Positions 24,204 through 33,790 of a stretch of 64,000 bases of DNA are shown here, in pieces. Source of the DNA: Pedobacter sp. BAL39 (GTDB lineage Bacteria > Bacteroidota > Bacteroidia > Sphingobacteriales > Sphingobacteriaceae); NCBI RefSeq assembly GCF_000170795.1, contig NZ_ABCM01000025.1, positions 16,887-80,886 on the forward strand, given 5' to 3'. The notes beneath the pieces were generated by a model. It was not told the origin of the DNA, did no database searches, and saw only the letters and a list, made by a program, of their open reading frames with translations. Position numbers and translations under genes: made by a program. Every line of letters starts with the position of its first letter. The first letter of the stretch is position 1.

Positions 24204-24650
24204 CTACTCTGTAGCAGCTATGCTGTTCTTGCTGTATTCTATAGAGAGGATCCCATCGCCCTCAATAAAAAAAGTAATCAGGCCAATGAGTACCAGGCAG
24301 GATAACCACAACTCTGCGTAAGGACGGAATACATCCTGCGAGAGGTTCACAAAGAACACTGCAACAATGAGAATGGGCAGGTTCAGTAAGCAAAATGTAC
24401 GTGTATGGGATCCCAAAGCAATCAGCAAACCACCTACGATGTGCAGGAAGATGATCAGATGGGCTACGAGACTAATGGATACTGAAGTGCCAAGACCGGC
24501 ATCTTCCATCAGCGTCGTAAATGCATGCAGGTTAAATGCAAAAGCAAATCCTTTCCAGATGAGTACTATGCCGAGCACGATCCTCAAATAGTCGATCCAC
24601 TTCGGATGATTGCGGTCACCCCAATGCTGAATTTTCGTGAGTATGTTCAT
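24204..24650 (-). CDS. DoxX-family membrane protein, copy 2
   Basis: 148 residues with the same four-helix layout as the copy at 23495. It keeps the WGD-x-x-HPKW-x-DYLRIVLGIVLIWKG start and the LGSHTRTFCLLNLPIL block, ending FFIEGDGILSIEY. Differences cluster in the loop around residues 46-55 and at the C-terminus. The gene-plus-leader similarity points to tandem duplication followed by divergence. Function is unknown. Confidence 0.8.
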   Translation of the reverse strand: MNILTKIQHWGDRNHPKWIDYLRIVLGIVLIWKGFAFAFNLHAFTTLMEDAGLGTSVSISLVAHLIIFLHIVGGLLIALGSHTRTFCLLNLPILIVAVFFVNLSQDVFRPYAELWLSCLVLIGLITFFIEGDGILSIEYSKNSIAATE

Positions 24651-24848
24651 AACGTTTATGATTTGGTTACCTTGAATTTACGAAAAAATATATAGATCTC
24701 CTAACCTGACGTTATCTTCTTTTTCTTTGGATTAGCTTGAAGTTCAGAACTATCAGATGCTTCTATCCATCATCTTTTCCCAACTATGCACAACTTTGGT
24801 CATCAGCAGTGCATTTTCATTTTGGCGTCAGGGCTATTTGCCTTGTAA

Positions 24849-24856
24849 TAAATTTG
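24849..24856 (+). promoter_or_regulatory. possible -7 box (TAAATTTG) for the 1842-residue protein gene
   Basis: TAAATTTG matches TAnnTTTG, 88 bases before the ATG at 24945. A TTTG lies 24 bases upstream, slightly longer than the usual spacer. Confidence 0.4.
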
Positions 24857-24944
24857 TTGGAAATAAAATATAATCGTTTTAGCCCTGTATTTACCTGCTG
24901 ATTTCTCTATATTGGAGGACACATAATCTAACCAATTATAAAGT

Positions 24945-27900
24945 ATGAAATCCCGATATGCGCTTCTCCTGTCGCTGGTTTCCATTTTTCTTGGAATCGC
25001 GGCTTTTACCCCTAAAGATGATGATCCTATTGAAACATTGCTGACAACTTTAAGTAAGTGGACGCAGGACCACCCGCAGGAAAAAGTATACCTTCATATG
25101 GATAAGCCTTATTACCTGCTGGGAGATACGATCTGGTTCAAGGGTTATGTAACAACGGGAGGCACCCATCAGTTATCTGCATTAAGCGGGGCTTTATATG
25201 TAGACCTGATGACGGAGAGAGACTCGTTAATCCAGTCGCTAAAACTGCCTGTAGTAAGTGGAACAACAATAGGGGAGTTCAAAATTGATGAGAACCTGAC
25301 CGAAGGTAATTATCGCATAAGAGCCTATACCCGCCTGATGCGGAATGCTGACGCGGAGTATTTCTTCGACAAAACATTTGTGGTCGGAAGTCCCTTCAGC
25401 GGGGAACCGCAGGTAAGCGTCGACTATCTGCAGGAAGTAGTAAATGGTGCGCCGGTACTCAATGCAGTATTGAAATACAGAGACAGCAAAGGAGGGGCGC
25501 TAGCCAATAAGGAAGTGCAAGTCAGGCTGATGAAAGCCGGAATATCGCAGTGGAACAAGAAGGAGATGACCGATGCGAATGGAAACCTGCGCGTGGTAAT
25601 CCCTGATAAGCAATTAAAGGATTTGGATGGTAGTTACCTGCGTAGTGCAATAGAGCTGGCGGACAAGAAAATCACGACCAAAGATTTTCCTGTCAAGTAT
25701 GCCGGCAACTCATATGACCTTCAGTTTTTCCCTGAGGGCGGTAGCTTGTTGAATGGTGCACTGTCGCGCATAGCCTTTAAAGCAGTCGGCGTTGATGGCC
25801 TCGGTGCCGCATTGACTGGAGTAGTAACCGATCAGGAAGGCACAGAAGTGGCTACTTTCGAAAGTCTGCGTGCCGGGATGGGCTCCTTCGTGATCAAACC
25901 TGAACAGGGTAAAATTTATAAGGCAAACGTAACTTTTAAGGATGGCGGCACTAAAACAATCGCGTTGCCAAAACCGGTAGATGAAGGTTATGGACTTGGT
26001 GTATATCAGGTCAATAAAGATAGTATCCTTGTGAGGGTTTATGCTTCCACAAATGTGCTGGAGCAGAGCAAAACCAGCCCTCAACAAGTGAGCCTGGTGG
26101 TGCATACCGAAGGGGAGACGATCTTCGCTGCTCCGGTGAAAATTAGCAGGGCAATGACCTCTATCTGGCTGTTGAAGGATAAGTTTCCTACAGGAATTGC
26201 ACAGTTTACTCTGTTTAGTGCTAATAATGAACCGATTAACGAGCGTATTTCATTTATGAAGGGACACAATGATTTGAAATTAACGCTTGGTAGCGATAAA
26301 CGCAGTTATGCGCGGCGCGAGAAGGTAAGCATGTCACTCGATGCGAAGAACGAGGATGGAAAGCCCGTAGCTGGATCTTTCTCCGTAAGCGTATACAATG
26401 AAGACCTTTTTCCTATTGATGAGAATAAAGAAACTACAATACTATCTAGCCTGCTGCTCAGTGCAGACTTGAAAGGATATGTGGAACAACCTAACTATTA
26501 CTTTGCAAATAAGGGTACTGAGGTGGAACAGGCATTGGACAATCTGATGATGACTCAGGGCTATCGGAGGTTTATATGGAAAGATCTGCTAACGGGAAAA
26601 CAACCTGCAAGACCGTTATTTGAGACCGAAGATCTTGGTACTTACATATCAGGAAAGGTGGTTACCCTCGGTAATAAACCCGTTCCAAATGGCTCAGTCA
26701 CAATGGTGGTCATCAAGACCGGCGAAATCAAAAAAGTGAATACCGATGCTCAGGGGCACTTTAAGTTTGATGGCATCCTGCTGCAGGACAGCGTGAAGTT
26801 TGCTTTACAGGCTAATAATGAAAAAGGTGGCAAGAATGTGATGCTACTGATGGATACCGTGGCAAAAACCACGATCATCCGCAATAAAAATATGGCTGAT
26901 ATGAACACGAATATCGGAGGAAACCTGACGGCCTATTTCGAAAAAACTAAGGTTCAGGATGAGGCACTGGGGGAGGTAGGAAAGCGCTACCGTACCCAAA
27001 GGCTGAACGAAGTGGTCATTCAGGCCCGCAAAAAGGGGGAGACCATTGCCTCCCAGGGAATGTTTACCATCCCCGATGTGAGTGCCGATCAATCGCTCCG
27101 CTTCTCTGCCGCGAATACCTGTCCTACTTTACGTGCCTGTCTGCAAATGCAGATGCGTGGTGTCGTCTTTAAGCGCGGTGAAACCATCAGCGGATACCCT
27201 TTTACGGTCAGAGGAACGAAAATGGCAGTGTTTGTTGATGGTCGTAGGGTGGAAACGGAAGAAGATGTGGCTGATTTGCTGGATGCGGGTACCCTGGCGC
27301 CGGAGGATGTAGTCAAGGTCAATGTTGTGACGAGCAACCAGGCTATGATCACGTTCCTTGGAGGTCCTGCACTGCTCTTCATCACAAAACGAGGTTATGA
27401 GCGGAAGCGTGAGGTAAGGCCTAACCTCGCTACGATCAGCCCAAAAGGGCTAAACAATGCCCGCGAATTTTACAAACCTAAATATGATCTTCCCGCGCAG
27501 CAGAGTGCGATTCCGGACATGCGAACCACCGTGTACTGGAACCCCTCGGTATTGACGGGCAAAGATGGCGAAGGTAAGTTTCACTTTTTCAATGGAGACG
27601 GCGTTGGAAACTATCGCGTAGTAGTAGAAGGTATTGATGGTGATGGGAACCTGGCGCGTGCCGTTTATCATTATACTGTTGCGGGCGGGCAGACGCTTCC
27701 GTTAACAAAATCTGAAGAAACACAGACCATCACTGCTCCGCTGGATTCCCTTCAGGATCGTATGCCCGCAGAAAAGGCTTATCTGCATACGGACAAGGAT
27801 TTTTATAATATTGGCGATACGCTTTGGTTCAAGTCATACCTCTTTGATGCGGCTTCCCTTGCTGCAAGTAATAAAAGTGGGTTGTTGTATGTGGAGCTGA

Positions 27901-30473
27901 CCGACGACAGCGCGGAGGTCGTGCGGCGCATCAGCATCCCCATCAAATCCGGTTTGGGCTGGTCGCAGCTTCCATTGCCAGCCAACGTCTTCCATGAAGG
28001 GGGGTATACGTTGCGGGCATATACCAATTGGATGCAGAATTTTGAGGAACAGCGCTTTTTCAAGAAACGTCTCTACCTCAGTATGCCCGCCAGGGATGTC
28101 TGGCTGGTCACTTCTACTACTACGCTGGATAAGGAGGAGAAAGCGCTGGAAGTGAATCTGCGATTTAATCGAACTGATCAAACCGCCGTTGCGGATAAAG
28201 AATTAGAACTGAGGCTTTATGAAGGGCCTCTTTTTTTGTATAAAGAGAAAATGACCACCAACTCCAATGGTGAACTGAAATTTACTGGCCGCCTGATGGA
28301 GAAATATGATGGTAAAAACATGAAGATTGAAGTTCGGGAGATGAACTCCAATAGGGTGCTTAAAGTGGTCCATGTCCCACTCAGCATCAGGCGGCAGGGA
28401 AAAATAGATTTACAGTTTCTCCCTGAAGGAGGGCAGCTGGTGGCTGGGATAAAATCTCTGGTCGGACTCAAAGCACTGGGTGAGGATGGTAAATCAATTG
28501 ATGTGGAGGGTCAGGTGTACGACAGCAAATTAAATCCCGTAGCCACTTTTAAAAGTGCGCATAAAGGCATGGGAGCATTTGAGCTATTTCCGCTGCAAGG
28601 GGAAGTGTACACGGCTAAATTGTCGCTCGCTAATAACGCACTTTCTACCGTTTATAAGCTGCCTGCTGTGCAGGGGGCGGGAACCGTATTAAAAGTCAGC
28701 AATCCTGAGGAAGACAGTGCTGTTGAAGTCTCGGTGCTGGGTACAATGGCGACACAGGCTGTGTCTGGAACTTACTATCTTATCGCAACATCCGCAGGTA
28801 AGGTCGTCTTTTCTTCAGTTGTCGAGCCCGGCAAAGAAGTCATCTCCATCTCCAAGAAATTTTTCCCTACAGGCATTGCGCGCCTAACCTTGTTGAAAGA
28901 TAAGGTGCCGGTCAATGAGCGGATATTTTTTGTAGATCATCAGGACCGGCTTCAGGTGACGGTCAGCGGGGAAAGGGATAAGTATCATCAGCGGGATAGC
29001 GTCTTATTACTGGTGGAGGTAAAGGATAAAGATGGTGTACCTGTGAAGGGTGGTTTTTCGATGGCCGTGACGGACAATAGTCAGGTGGAGGCAGATACAG
29101 CTGGTAATTACAGTGTTGCAGCATCACTATTACTCAATGCTGAATTAAAAGGTTTTGTGGAACAGCCCGGTTATTATCTGAGCCGTAATATTGCCGGAAG
29201 CTGGCAGGCCCTGGATCACCTGATGCTCACTCAGGGCTGGACGGGTTACAGTTGGAAAGATGTTTTTTCTAAACCGAAGGATCCAAAGTTTAAAGCGGAA
29301 AAAGAACCTGTCATCAGGGGGAGGGTAACGAATGCATGGAACAAACCTGTTAAAGGGGCGCAAATGGTGATATCTTCTAAAAAATCGAGCATGATTCATC
29401 ACCTGATGACAGATTCTTTGGGGCGTTATACACTCGGAAATATTTCCCAGGCTGATTCAAACTCCTTCTTTATCCAGGCCAAAAACCCAAAAGGAAAGAC
29501 CATGAACTTTGGCGCAGTGACGGTCGAGAAATTCGAACCTGCCGATGTTCCGGATTCCATTTTATGGCAGGCGATGCCTTTTTACGTCAATGGGAATACC
29601 AAGCAATTGAAATATCTTGAGAATAAGGCCATTGTGGAGGGGAGTAGTGTGGACCCACTGGTGTCAGGTATCGCCTTGCAGGAAGTAAACATTTCTGAAA
29701 AGAAGGTCATCCCGAAATCGATCAACCCAAATGGCCCAGGCAATGCCGATCTGATTTTTGACAGGAATGATATCGTCGCTTCTGAGACCATAAACCTCTA
29801 TGATCTTCTTAAACAGAAATTGCCAGGTTTTAGAGTCCGAAATGGTGGGCTTTGGTACAACAACCACATCGCAAAACTTATTATCGATGGTCAGATGCTG
29901 ATTAACAGAGGGTACTTCGACAGTGCATTGCTTGGAGTTGAAGGTGCTTCGGATGAGGTCATCAGAGATCTTTTAAAAGGTTTTAATAACTCAGATTTTA
30001 GGGGTCTGGAGGTTGCCTATAGCGCCAAATATATGCGTAGTATGGAAACGTACAGGTTTTTTCGGGATCCATTAAAGACAGAGGGGCCTGATGGTGATCT
30101 TATAGTGGATAATCTGAAACGAGAACGGTTTCCTAATTACAGGGACATCTATATCATGATCACAACTGCATCGGGTGCAGGTGCCAGAATCAATACTCGT
30201 CCCGATTATGCGACCTATAAAATGGTTACCATTATGCATCCTAAACAATTTTACAGTCCGAATTATCAGGTTCAATCGGTTAATGACAAGCAACCAGATC
30301 TTCGGGCAACGCTACTCTGGGTGCCCAACATCTATACAGATGCAAATGGCAAAGCACAAATCAGTTTTTACACGTCTGATGTGCCTGGAAGATATAACAT
30401 CAATGTACAAGGGGCAGATATGAAAGGTGCCATCGGTGGCGGAAATAACTCCATTATCGTTGGGAACGAGTAA
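24945..30473 (+). CDS. secreted double-unit MG2 / TonB-plug-domain protein
   Basis: 1842 residues with an N-terminal signal peptide. The chain is two tandem versions of one architecture. Unit 1 (about 27-930) opens with EKVYLHMDKPYYLLGDTIWFKGYV and unit 2 (about 935-1842) with EKAYLHTDKDFYNIGDTLWFKSYLF, both the start of alpha-2-macroglobulin MG2-like domains. Each unit continues through repeated beta-sandwich domains, a VEQPxYY / LDxLMxTQG segment, a carboxypeptidase-regulatory-like domain, a TonB-plug-like domain (near 690-830 and 1600-1720) and a final A2M-type domain (YWNPSVLTGKDGEG; LWVPNIYTDANGK). No outer-membrane barrel is present. Related proteins in Bacteroidota are usually about 900 residues. 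Function is unknown; the 3' end overlaps the EamA gene by 20 bases. Confidence 0.8.
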   Translation: MKSRYALLLSLVSIFLGIAAFTPKDDDPIETLLTTLSKWTQDHPQEKVYLHMDKPYYLLGDTIWFKGYVTTGGTHQLSALSGALYVDLMTERDSLIQSLKLPVVSGTTIGEFKIDENLTEGNYRIRAYTRLMRNADAEYFFDKTFVVGSPFSGEPQVSVDYLQEVVNGAPVLNAVLKYRDSKGGALANKEVQVRLMKAGISQWNKKEMTDANGNLRVVIPDKQLKDLDGSYLRSAIELADKKITTKDFPVKYAGNSYDLQFFPEGGSLLNGALSRIAFKAVGVDGLGAALTGVVTDQEGTEVATFESLRAGMGSFVIKPEQGKIYKANVTFKDGGTKTIALPKPVDEGYGLGVYQVNKDSILVRVYASTNVLEQSKTSPQQVSLVVHTEGETIFAAPVKISRAMTSIWLLKDKFPTGIAQFTLFSANNEPINERISFMKGHNDLKLTLGSDKRSYARREKVSMSLDAKNEDGKPVAGSFSVSVYNEDLFPIDENKETTILSSLLLSADLKGYVEQPNYYFANKGTEVEQALDNLMMTQGYRRFIWKDLLTGKQPARPLFETEDLGTYISGKVVTLGNKPVPNGSVTMVVIKTGEIKKVNTDAQGHFKFDGILLQDSVKFALQANNEKGGKNVMLLMDTVAKTTIIRNKNMADMNTNIGGNLTAYFEKTKVQDEALGEVGKRYRTQRLNEVVIQARKKGETIASQGMFTIPDVSADQSLRFSAANTCPTLRACLQMQMRGVVFKRGETISGYPFTVRGTKMAVFVDGRRVETEEDVADLLDAGTLAPEDVVKVNVVTSNQAMITFLGGPALLFITKRGYERKREVRPNLATISPKGLNNAREFYKPKYDLPAQQSAIPDMRTTVYWNPSVLTGKDGEGKFHFFNGDGVGNYRVVVEGIDGDGNLARAVYHYTVAGGQTLPLTKSEETQTITAPLDSLQDRMPAEKAYLHTDKDFYNIGDTLWFKSYLFDAASLAASNKSGLLYVELTDDSAEVVRRISIPIKSGLGWSQLPLPANVFHEGGYTLRAYTNWMQNFEEQRFFKKRLYLSMPARDVWLVTSTTTLDKEEKALEVNLRFNRTDQTAVADKELELRLYEGPLFLYKEKMTTNSNGELKFTGRLMEKYDGKNMKIEVREMNSNRVLKVVHVPLSIRRQGKIDLQFLPEGGQLVAGIKSLVGLKALGEDGKSIDVEGQVYDSKLNPVATFKSAHKGMGAFELFPLQGEVYTAKLSLANNALSTVYKLPAVQGAGTVLKVSNPEEDSAVEVSVLGTMATQAVSGTYYLIATSAGKVVFSSVVEPGKEVISISKKFFPTGIARLTLLKDKVPVNERIFFVDHQDRLQVTVSGERDKYHQRDSVLLLVEVKDKDGVPVKGGFSMAVTDNSQVEADTAGNYSVAASLLLNAELKGFVEQPGYYLSRNIAGSWQALDHLMLTQGWTGYSWKDVFSKPKDPKFKAEKEPVIRGRVTNAWNKPVKGAQMVISSKKSSMIHHLMTDSLGRYTLGNISQADSNSFFIQAKNPKGKTMNFGAVTVEKFEPADVPDSILWQAMPFYVNGNTKQLKYLENKAIVEGSSVDPLVSGIALQEVNISEKKVIPKSINPNGPGNADLIFDRNDIVASETINLYDLLKQKLPGFRVRNGGLWYNNHIAKLIIDGQMLINRGYFDSALLGVEGASDEVIRDLLKGFNNSDFRGLEVAYSAKYMRSMETYRFFRDPLKTEGPDGDLIVDNLKRERFPNYRDIYIMITTASGAGARINTRPDYATYKMVTIMHPKQFYSPNYQVQSVNDKQPDLRATLLWVPNIYTDANGKAQISFYTSDVPGRYNINVQGADMKGAIGGGNNSIIVGNE

Positions 30474-31350
30474 GATTGATGTTCATCAGTACAACGGCAA
30501 AAAGAATGAGAATGATGCCCAACCACTGAAGGAAGCTCACAGACTCTTTTAACAGCAAATGTGCCATGATCACAGAAACAGGGATCTCGACCGCGGCAAT
30601 GATGGCTCCTAATCCCATACCGGTAAGTGGCATTCCCCTGGTAAACAGTAACGGGGGAAGAATAGTGCCGAAGAACGAAAGGATCAGTCCCCAGCGCAGG
30701 AGTATATCAAATGAAAAATTCAGATTCAGGGAGCTATGAAAAATGCACATGATGGTGATGAGTCCTCCCGCAATGAGAAATAGACTGCGCTTTAACGGCG
30801 GAAGGTGAAGGGCAATGCTATTTGATGCATAAACTGAAGCCGTGTAGGAGAGAGCTGCCAGTAGTCCCCAGCCTATTCCAATCCAATTGATCTCCACGGA
30901 CTGCTTAAGCAGATTGGTGGCGAGTACCGTTCCCGCTAAAATAATGAAAACAGCAATGATCTTTCTTGTTCCCGGTGCTTTTTTGTGCAATATCATTTCC
31001 AGGATCACCCCCATCCATACGGTCTGCATCAACAGCACAATACCGACACTTACCGGGATGTATTGCACAGCCATATAATAAAAGATACTGGTCAGCCCCA
31101 TCGATGTTCCGGCAGCAAGAAGTTGGAAGATGCCCTTTGATCCCTGTGGTTTTGAAACGTTCACAGGCTGTCTCTTTTTGAAAATTGTCAGAATGAGCAG
31201 TCCAAGGAAACCCAGACTGAATTGTGATAGGGTTACTTCTGCTGTAGTATAGCCTTCATGATAGGCCATTTTAACGAAGGTCGCCAGCATGCCGTAACTG
31301 GAAGCGCCCAGCGCAACAAACAGGCTTCCTTTAAGTATTTTGTTATTCAT
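30454..31350 (-). CDS. EamA/DMT family transporter
   Basis: 298 residues with ten predicted membrane helices arranged as two EamA repeats. The second repeat ends with GMGLGAIIAAVEIPVSVIMAHLLLKESVSFLQWLGIILIL in pieces typical of the drug/metabolite transporter superfamily. The substrate is unknown (metabolite or amino acid export is common). It is convergent with the large secreted protein gene and overlaps it by 20 bases at the stops. Confidence 0.9.
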   Translation of the reverse strand: MNNKILKGSLFVALGASSYGMLATFVKMAYHEGYTTAEVTLSQFSLGFLGLLILTIFKKRQPVNVSKPQGSKGIFQLLAAGTSMGLTSIFYYMAVQYIPVSVGIVLLMQTVWMGVILEMILHKKAPGTRKIIAVFIILAGTVLATNLLKQSVEINWIGIGWGLLAALSYTASVYASNSIALHLPPLKRSLFLIAGGLITIMCIFHSSLNLNFSFDILLRWGLILSFFGTILPPLLFTRGMPLTGMGLGAIIAAVEIPVSVIMAHLLLKESVSFLQWLGIILILFAVVLMNINLTRSQR

Positions 31351-31570
31351 ATATGGTTTTGATGGTCCAGTTTATATCAGTGAAAAACACGGATAAACTG
31401 AATATTACTTTCGATATGGCTCGTCCATTGACGAAAGATCGGACAAAAGTAGATTTTAAAATTGCAAACCTGGCGATTTAGACAACTTGTAACGGTTGCC
31501 TGACAGAGGCAGTGATGAGATCATTAGTCTTTTGCTTGAATTATGGTGTGAAAGGTTTATCGGAGATTGT

Positions 31571-31578
31571 TACTTTTG
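31571..31578 (+). promoter_or_regulatory. -7 box (TACTTTTG) for the EVE gene
   Basis: TACTTTTG matches TAnnTTTG, 31 bases before the ATG at 31610. Confidence 0.5.
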
Positions 31579-31609
31579 CATCAATAACATGAATTAAACA
31601 ATTACACAA

Positions 31610-32017
31610 ATGAACCATTGGTTAGTAAAATCTGAACCTTTTAAATACAGCTGGGATAAATTCAATGAAGATGGCCGCACCTTTTGGGATGGCGTAAGAA
31701 ACTATCAGGCGCGCAACAACCTCAAAGCCATGAAGGAGGGAGACCTCGTATTATTTTACCACAGTAATGAGGGGAAACATGTGGTTGGTATTGCCAAGGT
31801 TGTCAAAGAATTCTACCAGGATCCAACTACCGATGATACCAACTGGGTAGTCGTTGATCTATCGCCGGTAGAGGCGCTTAAAACACCCGTAACGCTGGAA
31901 CAAATCAAGGCGGAGGAAAGTCTGAAAGACATTTCTTTAATCCGACAAGGACGTTTGTCGGTAATGCCCCTGAAAGCAGAAGAATTTGACAAAATCCTTG
32001 AAATGGGTTCTGTTTAA
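31610..32017 (+). CDS. EVE domain-containing protein
   Basis: 135 residues, nearly all one EVE (PUA-like) domain: NHWLVKSEPFKYSWDKF, FWDGVRNYQARNNLKAMKEGDLVLFYHS and the closing LIRQGRLSVMPL. EVE domains bind modified nucleobases (for example 5-methylcytosine) in DNA or RNA. Stand-alone versions are related to human THYN1 and occur in many bacteria; the exact role is unsettled. The C-terminal four bases overlap the antiporter gene, tail to tail. Confidence 0.93.
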   Translation: MNHWLVKSEPFKYSWDKFNEDGRTFWDGVRNYQARNNLKAMKEGDLVLFYHSNEGKHVVGIAKVVKEFYQDPTTDDTNWVVVDLSPVEALKTPVTLEQIKAEESLKDISLIRQGRLSVMPLKAEEFDKILEMGSV

Positions 32018-33198
32018 ACAGCCTCTTTCACTGCTTTCTTTGCAGAAAGCAATCCGATACTCATAATGATACTGGAGCCCAGGACCACGAGGAACAAAAA
32101 CGCGGTGCCTACCTCCGGTATCTTTAAATACGCAGGAAGGTTGAAATACAATAAGATGCTGATCAGCCCTCTTGGTGCAATGAAAGTCTCTGTACCACTG
32201 TTTTCCTTCCTGAAAATCTTCAGGTAGAGGAACCTGATGAAAAAGGTGCTGGCCAAAATGATCAGCCCGTTGGCGATCACAATGTGGTCATTCAGCGCGT
32301 AGATGTTCATCGTAAACCCGAAAATCACAAAGAAAAATGTCCTGATGATAAATGCACTTTCCGCGGAGAGCTGGTACAGCTGTGTCAGGTCATTGGACAG
32401 GTTTTTATAAATGAAGATGCTCCTGAAGTACGCATGTTCAATCGCATCGGCATTGTTAAGGAACAAGCCGAAGGAAAGTACCAGCACGAGCGACGACAGG
32501 TGGAAGGATTGTCCGATGGCGTATACCATGATCAGGATAGAGATGATCAGGAAAAACTTAATGTGATGCGAGATCCTGCCCATCAGGTACAACAAAGTCA
32601 CACAGGAGATCAGGGAAAGAATGATGATCAGTGCCGTATTCAGTGCCAATCCCGTAAATGACGAAAATGAAATGTGCGGGTTGGAAATTGCAAAATTGAA
32701 AATGATGATACCCAGGATGTCAGAAAAAGAAGATTCATAGATGATAAACTCCTTGCTCTTTTTATTCAGTGCGGCAGCAGAAGGAATGGCGATGGCCGAG
32801 CTGACCACACTGAAAGGGATGGCGTTCGTAAAACACGTATACAGGTCTTTTCCCGTGATCTGGTAAATGATAAAGGTAATGACCAATATAGTAACCGTCA
32901 GAATGAATAAAGCGGAGAGGAAGGCCCCTTTGATCAGCTTATTCTTTTCTCTTTCATATTTCAGTTCCAGTGAGCCCTCAAATACAATAAGGATCAGTCC
33001 CACAGTACCGAGGGTAGGGAGGATGGTCAGGAAATCAAAGGTGTGCAGTTCCAGGTGATCGATCAACACCCGCAGTCCTATGCCCAGCAACAATAATAAC
33101 AATACGGAAGGCAGTTTCGTCTTGCTGGCGATCAGGTCGAACAAGTAAGAGAAAATGACGAGACCGCTTAATATGATGAGGATGGTATAGGTGGTCAT
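32014..33198 (-). CDS. cation:proton antiporter (CPA1/NhaP-like)
   Basis: 394 residues with about twelve membrane segments. LLLLLGIGLRVLIDHLELHTF, the helix pair IAIPSAAALNKKSKEFIIYESSFSDILGIIIFN in segments (with the conserved ESxxxD acidic pair of the transport site) and IAPRGLISILLYFNLPAYL mark the Na+/H+ exchanger family. It has no cytoplasmic regulatory domain (RCK/TrkA-C). It probably exchanges Na+ or K+ for protons in the inner membrane. The thioesterase gene lies 37 bases upstream on the same strand. Confidence 0.88.
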   Translation of the reverse strand: MTTYTILIILSGLVIFSYLFDLIASKTKLPSVLLLLLLGIGLRVLIDHLELHTFDFLTILPTLGTVGLILIVFEGSLELKYEREKNKLIKGAFLSALFILTVTILVITFIIYQITGKDLYTCFTNAIPFSVVSSAIAIPSAAALNKKSKEFIIYESSFSDILGIIIFNFAISNPHISFSSFTGLALNTALIIILSLISCVTLLYLMGRISHHIKFFLIISILIMVYAIGQSFHLSSLVLVLSFGLFLNNADAIEHAYFRSIFIYKNLSNDLTQLYQLSAESAFIIRTFFFVIFGFTMNIYALNDHIVIANGLIILASTFFIRFLYLKIFRKENSGTETFIAPRGLISILLYFNLPAYLKIPEVGTAFLFLVVLGSSIIMSIGLLSAKKAVKEAV

Positions 33199-33235
33199 GA
33201 GGTCTTTTTATGATTCAGGATGCTGAGGGCACCTG

Positions 33236-33757
33236 TTAGTCTTTAAAAAATAGGGCTTTCAACTCTGTCGCATCATGGGCATCCATTTTTCCGCTCAGCA
33301 CCAGGCGCAGCTGCCTTCTGCGGAGTGCCCCTTCATACAGTTCAATCTCGTCGGCAGTTTCTGCCTGAAGCTCAGGAACCGGAATGGTCCTCCCGCTCTG
33401 GTCTACTGCAACGAAAGTATAATAAGCCTCATTGGATTTCATTCGGGTGCCTGAAGGGATATTTTCTGCCCAGACATCCAGGCGAACTTCCACAGAAGTG
33501 TTGAAAGCGCGTGTCACTTTGGCTTCAATAGTAATCACATCACCCAGTTTGATGGGTTGCTTGAAGGATACGTTATCTACCGATGCGGTCACAACGATCC
33601 TGTTGCAATGTTTCTGAGCTGAGATCGCAGCAGCGATGTCCATCCAGTGCAGCAATCTGCCCCCCATTAGGTTGTTTAAAGTGTTGGTGTCATTGGGAAG
33701 TACCAGCTCATTCATGATGGTGAAGGAGTCCTTTGCGCTTTTCATCTTTTTACTCAT
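33236..33757 (-). CDS. acyl-CoA thioesterase (hotdog fold)
   Basis: 173 residues from the ATG at 33757; the upstream TTG at 33766 falls inside the -7 box. It has a single hotdog domain: LPNDTNTLNNLMGGRLLHWMDIAAAISAQKHC in blocks, then VDNVSFKQPIKLGDVI, matching the YciA/BACH group where NxxG-G-xLLxxMD surrounds the catalytic Asp. It hydrolyses acyl-CoA to free acid and CoA; chain preference is unknown. It ends 37 bases before the antiporter gene start. Confidence 0.9.
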   Translation of the reverse strand: MSKKMKSAKDSFTIMNELVLPNDTNTLNNLMGGRLLHWMDIAAAISAQKHCNRIVVTASVDNVSFKQPIKLGDVITIEAKVTRAFNTSVEVRLDVWAENIPSGTRMKSNEAYYTFVAVDQSGRTIPVPELQAETADEIELYEGALRRRQLRLVLSGKMDAHDATELKALFFKD

Positions 33758-33763
33758 ACCCGG

Positions 33764-33771
33764 CAAAAGTA
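33764..33771 (-). promoter_or_regulatory. -7 box (TACTTTTG) for the thioesterase gene
   Basis: Reverse strand TACTTTTG, 6 bases from the ATG at 33757; predicts a leaderless or near-leaderless mRNA. Confidence 0.55.
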
Positions 33772-33790
33772 CGTAAAATTGAACAGACCT

